Under the pieces are notes generated by a model. That model saw only the letters and a program-made list of their open reading frames with translations. It was not told the DNA's origin and ran no database searches. The position numbers and the translations under genes are program-made. From positions 744,001-808,000 of the forward strand of contig JAAVVG010000006.1 of assembly GCA_012976225.1 (NCBI GenBank): a stretch of DNA of 64,000 nt. Direction: 5' to 3'. Numbering within the stretch: the first letter of the stretch is position 1; each line of letters opens with the position of its first letter. Below are positions 45,765 to 59,343 of the stretch, piece after piece. This DNA comes from Golubevia sp. BC0850 (lineage: Eukaryota > Basidiomycota > Exobasidiomycetes > Golubeviales > Golubeviaceae).

Positions 45765-48097
45765 TCATTTCTTTCCTTTCCCTCTTCCCTTGGCTTTTGC
45801 TTTCCTAGGTTGCTCTTTCTCATCATGTGTTTGAAACTGGGCAGAACTGGCTTCAATAGGAGTACTGGGCTGCTGATTCATCAGACTATCTTCCAGCTCC
45901 GCAGCGAAATCCTCCAATTGAAGATCATCGTCATCTTCTTCTTCCACTTTCTCTAGTTCCGCCATGTTTGTGTCTTGGAATTCCTCTTCCTCCGATCCAG
46001 AGCCAGACCCCGAACTACCGGATCCAGAATTGGAGTCAGAAGCGAATCCATCGTCCTCTGCGAAGGAAGGATTTCCAGTCTCACTGCCTCCGATCGAAGT
46101 TGGAGGCTGCCATTCTGCAGCAGCGGTCGAAGAAGTTGAAACGGGGTTGCGGACTAAGGAAGTAGATCTAGAGACACTTCGATGAGTTGAGTCTTGAGGT
46201 TGAGGAGTTGGAGGTAGAGATGGAAGAGGAGTGGATAACGCTGGAGGAGTTGGAGCTGGCGACGTAGAATTGAATCCGATTCGGGAGAGGCTCTTCTTCT
46301 TAATTGCTTCTCGTGTCCCCTGTGAAGTCGTCTCTCTCAAGGGATGACTGGCAGCTTGACTTGACTTTTCGTGATTCCCCATCTCTAAATCCAGACCGAG
46401 TCCAAGTCCAAATCCTCGTTGTCCCTCGTCTTCCTTCTTGTCCTCGTCCAGGTCCATTGTAGATAGTCGGCTTCTGTCATCTGGACTTGCAGTTCCATCT
46501 CCGAGAGTTTGAAGCTTCAGAAGAGGAGTTAGGACCCCTACTTGGGGAGCGGGTGAGCCTGCGGGAGTCAGAAGGTTGTCTCTTCCTGTTCCAGTCTCTT
46601 CAATACCGCGACCTCTTTCAGCCGACGTGCCAGCTGCTGCCATCCCCAGCCTGGCCCTCTGCTTGTCTCTCAGCTGAAGTGTAGCAGAAGAATCTGAAGA
46701 AGAAGGGAAGTGAGCCTGTCCAGGAAGCGAAGGATGAGTTTGGCTTGCAGGAGAAGGAACTTGCGGCTGCTCGGGTGGAAAAGAAGATCGAGAGTTCGGC
46801 CTGATCTTTGCTTCTTCAGGATTGACTTGATTTTCTGATCTCGTTCCGCGACTGGTTCTTCCTCTTCTGGGTTGGTCTTTATCGAGATCCATCCTATCGT
46901 CTTTCCTTGAAGGTTTCGGTTCTTCCATCTCAATGTCCTCACCCAGTCTTTCTCCGGGATGCTGTCCTTTTGGAACAGAGTCCGAAAACGATTTTGAGGT
47001 TGATTGCCGGTCTTTTGGGAGAGAGGGTATCGACTTTGCCTGAGGAGGACTTGATAAGGCACTTGACTGCGAACTTCCAAAGTCTTCCACTTCGTAACTG
47101 AAAGCTCTAGTGGAGGCACCTTTTGCGAGACCGATGCCAAGACTTTGAGTGTGCTTGCGTTTGTTGGAAGTGGACTCTTTCGACTTGTCTGTGTTTCCTG
47201 ATTTGTTTGAAGAACGTTTTGGAGGCTGAGAGGCAGAGGCAGCGGCATCTTGAGCAGTAATGGCCTCCTTCCGACCAGGAGAATTTGAAGTTCCTTTCGA
47301 ATCCATCGATTGCTTAGACTTGCTGGAAGAGGATCCTGAAGCAATTCTAGAGGTAGGTTCACCTTTAGAAGAGACAGAGGTAGAGAGACGAGAACTCTTT
47401 GGAACTGCAGTTGAAGTCTCGAGAATGCTAGCCTTTCTATCTACCAAAGAGCTAGATGATTTGGTTTCCAGATCGGAAGGCTCCAAATTAAAGCTAGAGG
47501 CGATAGCAGTGAGATTGTAAGCCTGCGGACAGCAGGCGGAAGCAGGAAAGTATAGGTTAGGCGATTAGAAGAACAATCGGCTGGAGAAGCCCAGATCATT
47601 GCCCTGAGATTCAGATACATAAGCTTTTCTATCTACTGACCTTCTTCACCGGGTCCCAAATGAGAACGAGATCAAGAGGATTGGTCTGCTGGCTGCCGAT
47701 GAAGGTTTGTGATTTGACACCAGTTCCGCTCTCCTTCTTTGTAGAATCCTCCCACTCCACGGTCCATTTTGAATCTTTGTCAGAAGATGAAGTGCTGTAT
47801 AGAGATCCGCGAGCGTTGGGAGGAATAGAAGGTGGTTGAGAGTCTGAGAGACAGGGGAAAGAATGAACGAGGCACGAATGACGAAGGGTGTCAGTTTGCT
47901 TTTCTGAAGAGTGGCATAAATGACCACCTCTTCTGTTGATGAATACTCTTGAGAGATTACTGACAGTTCAAAGAGACGAGCTGGTCCGAAGCCTTAGCCT
48001 TGGAGGAAGCAGAGGAGATGTTGGAGGAGGAAGCATTTTGAAGGTTTGGATCGAGATTGACTGAATAGAATTGAGACTTGGGATGAGAATTGACCAT
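45765..48097 (-). CDS. ELL-associated factor (EAF)-like transcription elongation protein
   Basis: Likely partner of ELL in RNA polymerase II elongation. Three exons in the part I can model: 48097 to about 47966 (GTCAGT donor), about 47845-47643 (GTCAGT donor), and about 47520-45765. The EAF N-terminal domain is suggested by FYSVNLDPN (HTLRYNFKP in animals), VKSQTFIGSQ, and DLVLIWDPVKKAYNLTAIAS, which parallels the CVLIFD-x-TGxFxLEKL strand pair. The long C-terminal half is Ser/Pro/Lys-rich with an acidic, serine-rich activation-like segment (GSGSEEEEFQD ... EEEDDDDLQLEDFAAELED) and a basic end (KAKAKGRGKGKK). The first strand of the EAF domain is not found with confidence; ATG 48097 sits right after a TTCTCAG, so an upstream exon near 48220-48280 is possible. 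It converges on intersectin with a 129-bp gap. Confidence 0.55.
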
Positions 48098-49944
48098 CTG
48101 AGAATAGAACAGTTTTGAATTCGATGTTTCGGTAAAGGTTAGAGAGGATTGTGATTGGGATCGAACGAGGTTGTTGCACTTTGAGGTTTGACCGCTTGAG
48201 CCTTTGACGTACCAGCAAGAATGTCTGGTGTCTTGCGACCAAGCCCCAAGACTGAATTCGACTTGTTTCTGCTTCCAGAACTGGATAGTAGATGATAGCT
48301 AGTAGGTGAGAATGACTATGGAATAATGAGATCAAAAGTGGGAAGGAGGTTGGTCAAAGAGACCCCTCTCTTGCCACCCCAATCCCTTCTGTTCTTTCGG
48401 TTCAATTCAGCAGGTGCGCATTTAGTGATAACGATTGAACCTCTGCCTCAAGTAGAATTCATTTCCCTTCCAATGATCTGTTTCGAACCTATCATCTCTT
48501 CTGTGTTCCTTGTGCTGCCTCACATCAGAAATGATTTGGACTGGACCTCAGTTCCGTTAGCAATGAATTTGTACGTCTTGCTCATTGCTAGATTCGCTCA
48601 GATTTTCGATACTTCTTTCGCTATGAGTCTCATTGCTGCTATTTGTTGTCCGAAATTCGCAGGTTCGCTCTTTCGACTCCTGAGTCCTGGGTCACTGACC
48701 AGTCAGTCTCGCCACTCTCCTGTTCTCATTTCCCCCATCTCCAGCCCGACTTCGACGCCAAAGCTTTCAGCGACTCCTTTCCAAGTCATTGGGAGCTCTA
48801 CAGCTAGTCTACTATGTTCAAGATGGATTTCCTCATGACCCTTACGCCCTCCAAGAAGAATTGGTTCTAGCTCAAGTCTTGACCGAGGTGCTCAAAGATG
48901 TGAAGCAGGCGTAGTTCCATCTGAGCCAATTAACTATGCTTATCAACCAAACACTTTTCCAAATAAACTTAAAGTTTGGAAGACGTCTAGACAGATGCTC
49001 AAAGATGCTCCCGAGGCTAAGAAGAGAAAGGAAAAGAAGTTGACTACTCTGAGAATCTTGAAAGCTGGGGAAATCCGTGAGTAGACTGGATATTAAACTT
49101 TCACTAAGGTCTAGATGCTTCACATTTCTAACAAGAGCTGCTTTCTTTTTTCACTCCTCGGTTGATTACGCTTCCAAAGGCGAGAACTGTCCTTCACACT
49201 TCGAGTGGATCGAACCATTCCTCGCTTGAGTCGACTCCAGTCAACTCGCTGAACCCTCGATTTTGCCTACTTCTATTGGACTTCGATTCACCAAGCTACC
49301 TGCCCATTTTCTTACAGTTTCACTTCCCTTCCCGTTTCTCCTTCAAAGCCTTCTCCTCACGCCTCTCAACGAACACCATCGACAAAGATCCAACCCATTC
49401 TCTCCTCTAAGAATTACAGTAGTCACAAAGTAGACTTTTTCTCAATCTCCTTTCTCTCCATGCAACTTGAGTCTGAGTGATCAAGCTGTCAATTGAATTC
49501 TCGATCAGCAGCCTGGATGACCTTCTCCATCGTTGTAAAGGGTACTGACCAGGAGAAACACGGAGAAGAAGCTTTCACGAACTTTCTCGAAGAGTGAGGC
49601 GCCTCTTTCCGTTGTCAGGAATTGTACCGTTGAAGTGTCGACGCGAGCTCTTCGAATCTTCGATGAACAAGGTGAACTCATGCTTCACAGCAAACTTGCT
49701 CTTTTCCGACTTTCGAAGGGTTTGCTCCCACTTCCTAAGTCATGCAGTCATCTAGTCATGCACTGCCGTAGATTTTCTTCTATGCTTTTGACTCGATCCT
49801 TAAAACCTAACTCCTCTCATTTCGGCCAGAGGTCCACATGGCGCGTAAGCGCTCGGGCACAAGGGGTACGGCTTTAAGAGAGACTGACTGCCTTATAAAA
49901 GAGGAAAAGAACTCTCTCCCCTTTCCTTCTTCCTTCTTCATTTT
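48098..49944. other. Region upstream of EAF-like gene and glutathione transferase
   Basis: About 1.85 kb, expected to hold a possible first EAF exon (minus), and the promoters of the EAF-like gene and of the glutathione transferase. It contains the decayed segment listed separately. Frames such as 48326-48838, 49162-49410 and 49635-49877 do not look like intact genes. Confidence 0.4.
48748..49083 (+). pseudogene. Decayed protein-coding segment, family unknown
   Basis: Protein-like sequence runs through three reading frames in turn: PDFDAKAFSDSFPSHWELY (48745 on), then VYYVQDGFPHDPYALQEELV to KDVKQA (48804-48914), then VVPSEPINYAYQPNTF to LRILKAGEI (about 48910-49080). No intron signals sit at the two changes of frame, so I read them as two small indels in a former host gene. 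The last piece ends at a GTGAGT. Later fragments (GENCPSHFEWIEPFLA near 49178; FSIVVKGTDQEKHGEEAF near 49520) may be further remains. I do not recognise the family. Confidence 0.35.
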
Positions 49945-51026
49945 ATGATTCGTTCATTTACGTCTTCTTTGATTTCAAGAAAACCTCTCAACTTAACTCT
50001 CAATCCCATCCAAAGAAGCTTCTCAATCTCCAGCCAACGTGAGTACTCATTTATCTCCACTTCTCGTTGGCGAATCTCATGCTGACATCTTCGCTTCTCG
50101 CTTCTCGCTTCTCTCTTCTCTATAATCCCATTATCTCTTTAGTCAGAATGTTACCGCTGCAAATTCTCAGCGCCAATACTCCAAATGGAACTAAAGTTCA
50201 CACCTTTGTCGAAGAACTTCGTCTGCATTACCCAGATTTCAAGTATGAAATCAAGTCGATCGACATGGGAAAGAATGAACAAAAGGAAGGATGGTTCTTG
50301 AAAGTGAGTCAATCAACGTTGAACAAGAGTCCAAGAACCTCGAACGAAAACGAAGTTTTTGGGTACCCCGCTCACCTCCACCTTGTCGACTCACCTCCTC
50401 CTCCTCCTCCGCTTGTCTCGCTCCAGATCAACCCTAACGGAAGAATCCCCGCCTTGGTTGACCCAAACAACACTTCCAGATCTCCTGACGGTTACACAGT
50501 CTTCGAGTCCGCCGCTATCCTTCTCTACCTAGCCGAAATCTACGATACTGAACGCAAGTTTTCGTTTTCCCCTTCTGACATTCAAAACTATTCGGACCAA
50601 TTGCAGTGGATCTTCTTCGTACATGGGGGCGTTGGACCGATGCAGGGTCAACTAAATCACTTCAGAATGCAACACAATTCTGGAAACTCCATTCCTTACG
50701 CCATCAAAAGATACAGAGATGAAACTATCAGACTTTATAAAGTCTTGGAACTCAGATTGAATCAAGATGGTGGTAGAGATTATTTAGTTGGAGAAGGAAA
50801 GGGAAAGTACAGTCTGGCTGATATGAACGCAAGTGGTTGGATTAACGCACATGGATTTTCTGGGATCAGAAAGGATCAGGTCCCAAAGAACGTTCAAGAT
50901 TGGTTAAAGAGAAATTTGGAGAGAGAAGCTATGCAGAACGCTTACAGAATACCTACCTACCCTGATTACATCAAGAAGATTGTCGAGGATCCTGATTATG
51001 TCGCTGAGCTTCCAAATGTTGATTAG
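49945..51026 (+). CDS. Glutathione S-transferase, Ure2p/YghU-like
   Basis: Conjugates or reduces substrates with glutathione. Exons 49945-50038, 50143-50303 and 50427-51026 give 284 residues. After a basic Ser/Arg-rich leader of about 35 residues (possible mitochondrial import), the thioredoxin-like domain reads LSANTPNGTKVHTFVEEL, WFLKINPNGRIPALVD and VFESAAILLYLAE. The SANTPNG and NPNGRIPAL motifs are those of nitrogen-regulatory Ure2p-like and bacterial YfcG/YghU transferases, which use Thr/Asn rather than Ser/Tyr near glutathione. The all-helical C-terminal domain follows (YSLADMNASGWINAHGF). Length and both domains are complete. Confidence 0.9.
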
Positions 51027-51766
51027 ATGGGCCGCTGAAAGCTTTCGCTCGTTACGCGGTCGTTCATTCTCACGCTTTGTGGATACTTGTTTACAGAAAT
51101 TCCGAGTTGTTCAAGATTTGAGTCGGAGAGCTATAGCCAGCAGCGAGCAGATTGAGTTCATTCCGAAAATCAACTCTCTGTCTTCATCTTTGAATCAAAA
51201 GGCTCTCAAAGACTCCCAAGCTAGACTCAATCGTTTGAAACCTGATCTCTACACGACCTTGTTCACAAACAAGTAGAGATCACAAGTAGAGAGACTCGAA
51301 CGGTCGACGTGAAGGGCGAAGCCACTCAGATTTTTCCTAGACGCTCTACTTTGCTTCTTGTCAGTCTTGCTAGCTGGTTCTGAATCTTTGTAGAGGAACG
51401 TTAGATTGATAATACCATGCAGCCTCTCTTCCTCAACTTGGTATCAAACTCCTGACGATCTGAGGTGTACCCCTCCCCTTTTTCTGAAGAATTACGCTCG
51501 TACTTCAGAATTTTTACTTCTCTCTCTTGAATTGAACTGACAACACATGTTCCTTTTCTAAATTTCGTGAACCTCTTCGAACTGAATAAGTGTTGTCAAA
51601 ATTGCCTAAACCCCCCAGGTGGGTGGGCCCAAGAAGGCTGCACTCTTCGCTAAAGCTTAACCCTCCCTACTACATAAGACACCACACCACACATCCTAAT
51701 CCTCTCGTCCACGTCAAACACTTCAAGTAGACCGATCTTCAATCTTGAAACCTCTTCGTTGAATCT
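51027..51766. promoter_or_regulatory. Region between glutathione transferase and CDC42
   Basis: 740 bp. Right after the stop an open frame continues to 51276 with some protein-like content (DSQARLNRLKPDLY) but no domain or start; probably 3' UTR. The rest should be the CDC42 promoter and leader; a CCCCCCAGGTGGGTGGGCCC G/C-rich block lies near 51611-51630. Confidence 0.4.
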
Positions 51767-53938
<2,172 letters not shown>

Positions 53939-54967
53939 AGGAACTTTCCGTGAGAATTAAACACTTGTTTCCCCCTTTCTTTCTTTCTTTTTTTCCTTCC
54001 TCTCACTACCTTTCACAAAGGAGGGAAAGGTGATTTGGAAAAGAACTAATTTCTGGATGGACCTTGCGGAGGAATTTGAGGAGCGGTAGGAAGGTTAAGG
54101 AGAGGATGGTGGTAGGAAACGGGAGGGTTCGGTTAAAAGATGGATTATTGGAACAGCTTTTTGAAATGAAACGAAAGTAGACCGACGAAGGGTTCAAGAC
54201 CATCACAGTGAAAGGAATTGGAACATAACGAAGGAGCCTCTATACCCTAGTCACACCCGGCCCCCTCCCCTTCCCCCAAGGCATCCTCAACTGTTCTTAC
54301 CCTCCTCTTTTCCTTCATGGCGGAATCATTCTTCAAATTGTTTAGATCAAAGTTCGTCTTTCAAGCTCAGATGCTCAAGAAAAGCCTTTCTATTCAAATC
54401 CGTGCCAGTCATCGCATTTGGAGGTTTTCTACCCAGCACCTACGCCCTCAAGAATCCAATTCCAATCCTTTAATTCTTCTTTGCTGTCTTTCCTTTCCCT
54501 TCCACTTCTACTTTCCAAACCACAGAACCAGAACCTTTTTTCTACCCAAAAATCCTCTGCCCCTCCCTCCCCCTTTCAGTAAATCTATATCCGCTTCTCT
54601 TTCCATCCCTTCTTTCTTTCCTTTCATGATCTCTCTATATCTCTCGATTCTTGTTTCCCCCTTCTCTTCTTGTCAGTTCCCTAGGAGCTCCTCTTTCACC
54701 TATCCTTCGCATAACCACCTTTTACATGTCTTTTCTCTTTTCTCTCTGTCTCCGTTTCGATGACTCGAAATATAAAATCACTTTGCTATCTTCAGTTTCA
54801 CTCGCTTCGAGAGACTTTGAGCGGTTTGATGAGAAGGGCGGCCATCCAAATTCGATTTTGAGAAAGTGGGACGAGTTGTAGTTCGTTATCTTCTTCTCCT
54901 CCCCACCACCTTCAATCCTTTTCTCGCCGTCTCTCTTGAAGACTTACAGAGTCCACAATCCCACAGG
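53939..54967. other. Intergenic region between CDC42 and the P450
   Basis: 1 kb, T/C-rich on the plus strand. Frames (54317-54763, 54651-54881) are built of Ser/Phe/Pro/Leu low complexity and have no domain. The region should hold the CDC42 3' UTR and the P450 promoter. Confidence 0.4.
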
Positions 54968-57485
54968 ATGTCCTTTCCGGTGAACATTTCAACAGAGGCC
55001 TTCCTTTATTTTCAACTTCCAGTCCTTCTCGGTCTCTTGCTGCACTTGGGATCGCAGTTCAGAGAACCAACTTCACTCGAAATCATCATTCCGTTGTTCT
55101 CTCTCAATCTTCTTCAAACCTTAGTCTTCCATCTCTCGCTACAACACGGTTTACTCACCTCAATCTTTCTCTCTGCAAGATGCACCTCCATCTTTCTGGC
55201 TAGTTGCTGGTCATCAATCCTCATTTATAGGCTTGGATTCCATCGACTGGATAGGTTCAGAGGCCCAAGATGGCTTGTAGCCTCCAAGTGGTTTCTCATA
55301 CCGACTGATTTGCGAGGGCAGGTGAGCAAGTTGAGCAGTTAGAGAAGGAAGAAGCACGTTAAGTACATGTTACTAATCGTTCAATCTCTCCCTTTCCGCG
55401 ATGTCTACATCTCTATCAGCGTCCAGAGCTGATGCAGAAACTTCACTCAAAGTATGGTACTATAGTCAGATTTGGTCCTAGAGAACTTTCGATCAACGAT
55501 CCTGAAGAACTTCCCTCGGTCTATGGTGCAACTGGTCCGTCTTCCAAGGCATTAAGGGGTCCTCTATAGTTAGTACCTCAGAGTGACGAATTTTACTTCA
55601 AAAGAGAGCTGAATCGTGTCTAGGCAAGAGACTCTGGGATCGTCTCGTCGGTCCACCTCTCTGCTTCTGCTCTGACCGTCTCCCTTCTCTTGGGTTCTCC
55701 CTTCCAAACAAACTTCATCTCAAACTCTTTGAAATCGAATCCGAATCGATCGGATTCATCAAAATTATCATCTGTTGGGTTCTGGCACTCAGCTCTTTCA
55801 TGAAGATGTCCGGTAAACATCGCGCCAACAGTGTATTGACAGTTGAAACGTTGTCTGCTCACTCGATCTTAAGGAAGAACTGGGATTCTGGATTCTCAGT
55901 CCGTGCTCTGAAAGGTTACGAAGAGTCTCTCACTAGGAACGTCGAGGTAGCTATCTCTCAAGTCTCGAAGATTGGAAAGAATCAAAATACTGTAGCGATC
56001 GATGAAGTTGTCTCTTGGTTCGGATTTGATGTTATGGGAGAGATTGGCTTCAACAAGAGTTTTGGAAACTTGAAGAACGGAAAGACTGCGGAGGCTATCA
56101 AGGTGAGCAAATTCTGGAAGAGTGAAAGAGCTCAGAGCCGTATTAGGCGTTTGTTTTCTCTTACGCTCCCCTTTCCTCTCACCTCTTTATTTCGTAGCTC
56201 ATTGAAGAAGCAATAGTGATGACAATGGCAGTAAGTCAAGCTCAAAGACTCAACCCCAGCACGCTGTTCACCTCATTTCCCCCTCCACAACACCTCTCCT
56301 CTTCGAATACAGTTAGGTAACGTTCCCTACTTAGCGGATACTCTTCGACTACTCCCAAATCCTATGCTAGTCTTGGACTCCTGGATATCAGATGCAATTC
56401 AAGAGCGGCTTCGGACTCTTCCGCAAGGAGAAGTTCAAACCGACATCGTTTCTCATCTCTTGCAAGAGAACAAGAAGGCAGAGAACGCTCAGTTGAGCTT
56501 CAAGGAGCTTCAAGCCGAAGCTGGACTGATCGTAGTTGGGGGTTCAGATACCTCAAGTAACACAATCTGCCTGGCTCTGTTCCATTTGATCAACGAGCCA
56601 GAAGCTTACCAAAAGATACAGAAAGAAATCGACTCTAGCTTCCAAGATGGTGCGGTTGCTGACGATCTGAGCGTGCTGGGTAAATGTTCATATCTAAACG
56701 CTGTTATTCAAGAGACTTTAAGACTTTGGCCTCCTGGTGAGTAGTCTCTCATAAGGTTGGAGGGAAAGAAGAAGAGGTGACTCTGTCGTCATCTCATCAA
56801 ACTCCTGCGCATTCTTGGCCTTTTACTCCTTTTCCCTTCTCAGTTGCAAGCGGGCTACAACGAACGACCCCTCCAGAAGGTCTTCTTCTAAAATCAGGAG
56901 TCTTCGTACCTGGTAGTATCTTTGTCTCTACGCCGACCTACGTCATGCATAGGGATCCAAGAAACTTCAGTAATCCCAACGAGTTCATACCTGAGAGATG
57001 GATGCCGACCTCTGAAGAAACTGTCCACAACCCAAAAGCGTTCAGTGCGTTTGGTTACGGACCCACCAGTGAGTGTAGAAATTGATCGCCGACTCTCATT
57101 GATCTCCATACTCTTCTCTTTCTCAACGATTTTCTCTGTCTGTAAACTGACTCTCTTCCCATCTCGATTATTCTTTTTCAGGCTGTGTAGGAAGGCAACT
57201 CGGACTGATGGAGCTGCGTCTCTTCATCGCCAGGTTTGTCCAAGAATTCGATGCTTCTTTCGCAGTGAGTTTGGAGCTCTTCCTCAGCATACCAATGGTT
57301 TCGGAGTCTGATCGCTGATCATACTCCCTCTCTTCTTTATCTCCCGCGTTCTCGTTTCTAACATTTTTGGACAGCCTCAATTCAATCCTGTTGCCTTCAC
57401 CAATTCGATCAAAGATTATTTCCTCATCGCAAAAGACCCATGTCTTATCAACGTCAAGCTGAGATCCTTGAAGTTGGCCCCATAG
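54968..57485 (+). CDS. Microsomal cytochrome P450 monooxygenase
   Basis: Heme-thiolate oxygenase anchored in the endoplasmic reticulum. Nine exons (54968-55321, 55420-55568, 55793-56102, 56198-56230, 56313-56736, 56844-57068, 57182-57264, 57375-57485, with one 33-nt exon) sum to 562 residues in frame. The N-terminal 90 residues contain at least two hydrophobic segments. Landmarks: KYGTIVRFGPRELSI, LRKNWDSGFS (C-helix), I-helix VVGGSDTSSN, K-helix ETLRLWPP, PERW, and heme loop FGYGPTSCVGRQL with the cysteine ligand. In the heme loop the common Arg before Cys is Thr-Ser, as in pisatin-demethylase-like fungal P450s. The intron 55569-55792 was placed because it is the only join that keeps phase between RGPLY and the C-helix. 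Substrate unknown. Confidence 0.88.
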
Positions 57486-57557
57486 GTTCGAGACCCTTTG
57501 ATCTGTTTGCCTTTTTTATAACCTCGTATTTCTGTCTGTCGCTGGATTTACTGCCGC

Positions 57558-57761
57558 TCAAGGAACCTTACTGTACAGTTCTTCATGAAAACTGCGAGGT
57601 TTGACACCGGTTTCGACTAATTTTCTCATACCAAAAATCCTAGCATTTAGCAGTGCCCCTTTTGTGTGTTGACTTTGAGCCTTCCATTGTCCTTTAGGTT
57701 GATGAGGTTTAGGTAAAGGTTTGAATAGGATAGTTTGAGTTGCTGGTCTTTTGGAAGACAT
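57558..57761 (-). CDS. Small basic hypothetical protein
   Basis: Intronless frame of 67 residues, convergent to the P450 with a 72-bp gap. Lys/Pro/Gln-rich N-terminus (KPLPKPHQPKGQWK) then a helix-like part (GALLNARIFGMRKLVETG) and SFHEELYSKVP. Composition is unlike the random frames around it. It could be a small mitochondrial or ribosome-associated protein, but I recognise no family. Confidence 0.4.
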   Translation of the reverse strand: MSSKRPATQTILFKPLPKPHQPKGQWKAQSQHTKGALLNARIFGMRKLVETGVKPRSFHEELYSKVP

Positions 57762-58210
57762 AGCTTAATGAGAGACTGAAAGCTGAAAGGTGATTAAGTG
57801 ACGACACTGGTCCCAAGCTTGTCTGACGTTGCTGCGAGGGGATTGGTAGAGGAGTTTCGGAGGTATACACAGAGAGCTGAGGGAACATAGGAAAGAAGTG
57901 AAGAGTAACCGTCTTTTTCGAATGAGTCTTCGAGTCTTCTGGTCGGATGAGGATAAATAAAGGATGAAAGTCAGGAAACTCAATCTACTTGATGAGTCTT
58001 CTCCTCTCAGCTCGAGTGGAACTTCCTTCCACTTGAGAAAAGCCTCGTCTGTGATGGAGAAGGTGTAGTTGACTCTGGAAAAAAGAAATCTGCTGAAAAG
58101 GAAAAGAAAGAAAAAAAAGAAAAAAAAAAGATTCTGCTGAAACCGGCTGAAGGTGAATCTAAACGAGGATCCAATCTTATTTCCATTGTCATGCTCACCA
58201 GATCTTTCAA

Positions 58211-58590
58211 AATGACTGTGATTCGAGTAGCAGGTCAACCTTTTAGAAGAGCTCGTTTCTTGAATTGGTAGTCTCCTGCTAACCTTCCATATTTCTTATA
58301 AAGACGACATCTGTGCAGAGGCGATGCATGGAGGTTCTTTGACACCTCGAATAACGTTCTGAAGTCAGTGAATTCAATGAGAGCATCACAGCAAAAAGAA
58401 GGCAGAAGCCTTTACTCGCCAAAGAATGTGGATGGGAATCTTTAGTCTCTCCCACACCTCCTTCGAATTATCTGTCCACGAATCTGATTACCAAGTCTTT
58501 CAACCACCCAGCATCTCCCAGTCCTAGAGAACGAATCTTCAGTTGGAAATCATACCATCTCGAGTGTGGTTTACTAGGAGATGGAATCTG
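58211..58590 (+). CDS. Possible small spliced gene, uncertain
   Basis: ATG 58211 opens MTVIRVAGQPFRRARFLN, a basic N-terminus that reads like a mitochondrial leader, and meets a GGTAGTC donor-like site at about 58268. Downstream, two frames stay open: FFDTSNNVLKSVNSMRASQQKEGR and, from about 58347, AKECGWESLVSPTPPSNYLS to GLLGDGI with TGA near 58588. I could not find one phase-consistent splice model, so exon borders are not claimed. It may be a real small gene, or noise in a region of few stops. Confidence 0.25.
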
Positions 58591-59048
58591 AAATCAGGTC
58601 GAAAGAGACGGGAGGGATATGGTGACACGGCCATTGATTGGAGACTTTGAATTAGATGGATGGATTCAAGAGATAGTGCGATTGAGATTGGACGGGAACT
58701 GAGAGAGAAAGAAGAGAGTAGAGAGATCCATCAAAGAGTTGTTGTTGTGTTGAAGAAGAGGCGGGTAGGAGAGAAGGAAAGAAGAAGAAGAACCAAGTTT
58801 CTTCTCGATGTAGCTTCTTCAGTTTTTCGCGATCCATCCTCTTTTCAAGTTTCAAGCCTCAAGCCAAATCGAGAGTTTGACTTGCTCGCGGAGAGTTGTG
58901 GCTCATCGATCATTGATCATCTCGGAATGGATACAAATCAGAAAAGGGGTAATGACATTAGAGAGATTGGAATGAGATACCACGACACAAAAAGTACTTG
59001 TTTACTCAGGTTTCTGAGAAGTGTGAGACAGAATTACAGGTTCTTCCA
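58591..59048. other. Intergenic region
   Basis: About 460 bp, purine-rich. The 140-codon frame at 58660-59082 is Arg/Glu-rich low complexity. No gene seen. Confidence 0.4.
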
Positions 59049-59241
59049 TCATGATCTCCTACCAGCCAACGGTTCGTTTTGATCTTCGTCTTCGAATTCC
59101 TCGTCGGTCAACTCCTCCTCAACTCTCACACCAGAATGTCTTCCATTTAAGCCTGGCTTCTTAGCAAAATGCAACCAATCTGAGTAGGGTTTATCCTGAT
59201 TGGTAGGAGGATTGTGAAGTACGATTGAGCAGAAGTCGGTC
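59049..59241 (-). CDS. Coding-like exon of 64 codons, parent gene unclear
   Basis: After an AACAG acceptor (59242-59244) the minus strand reads TDFCSIVLHNPPTNQDKPYS then DWLHFAKKPGLNGRHSG and an acidic end EEELTDEEFEDEDQNEPLAG, stopping at TGA 59049-59051. The entry phase is 2. It lies 102 bp beyond the stop of the acidic protein on the same strand, so it may be an alternative last exon of that gene, but no phase-2 donor was found there. Confidence 0.35.
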
Positions 59242-59343
59242 CTGTTGTGTTTTCACTTCTACAGGATTCAAATGATGTACGTACTGGTACAAAGATTGGC
59301 AACTGAACGCGAAAAATACAAGTGTCTAGAATTATTTCACATG

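Noticed and set aside
48390-48420. GGTTCAATTC as a tRNA B box
   Set aside because: No A box or foldable cloverleaf at the right distance on either strand.
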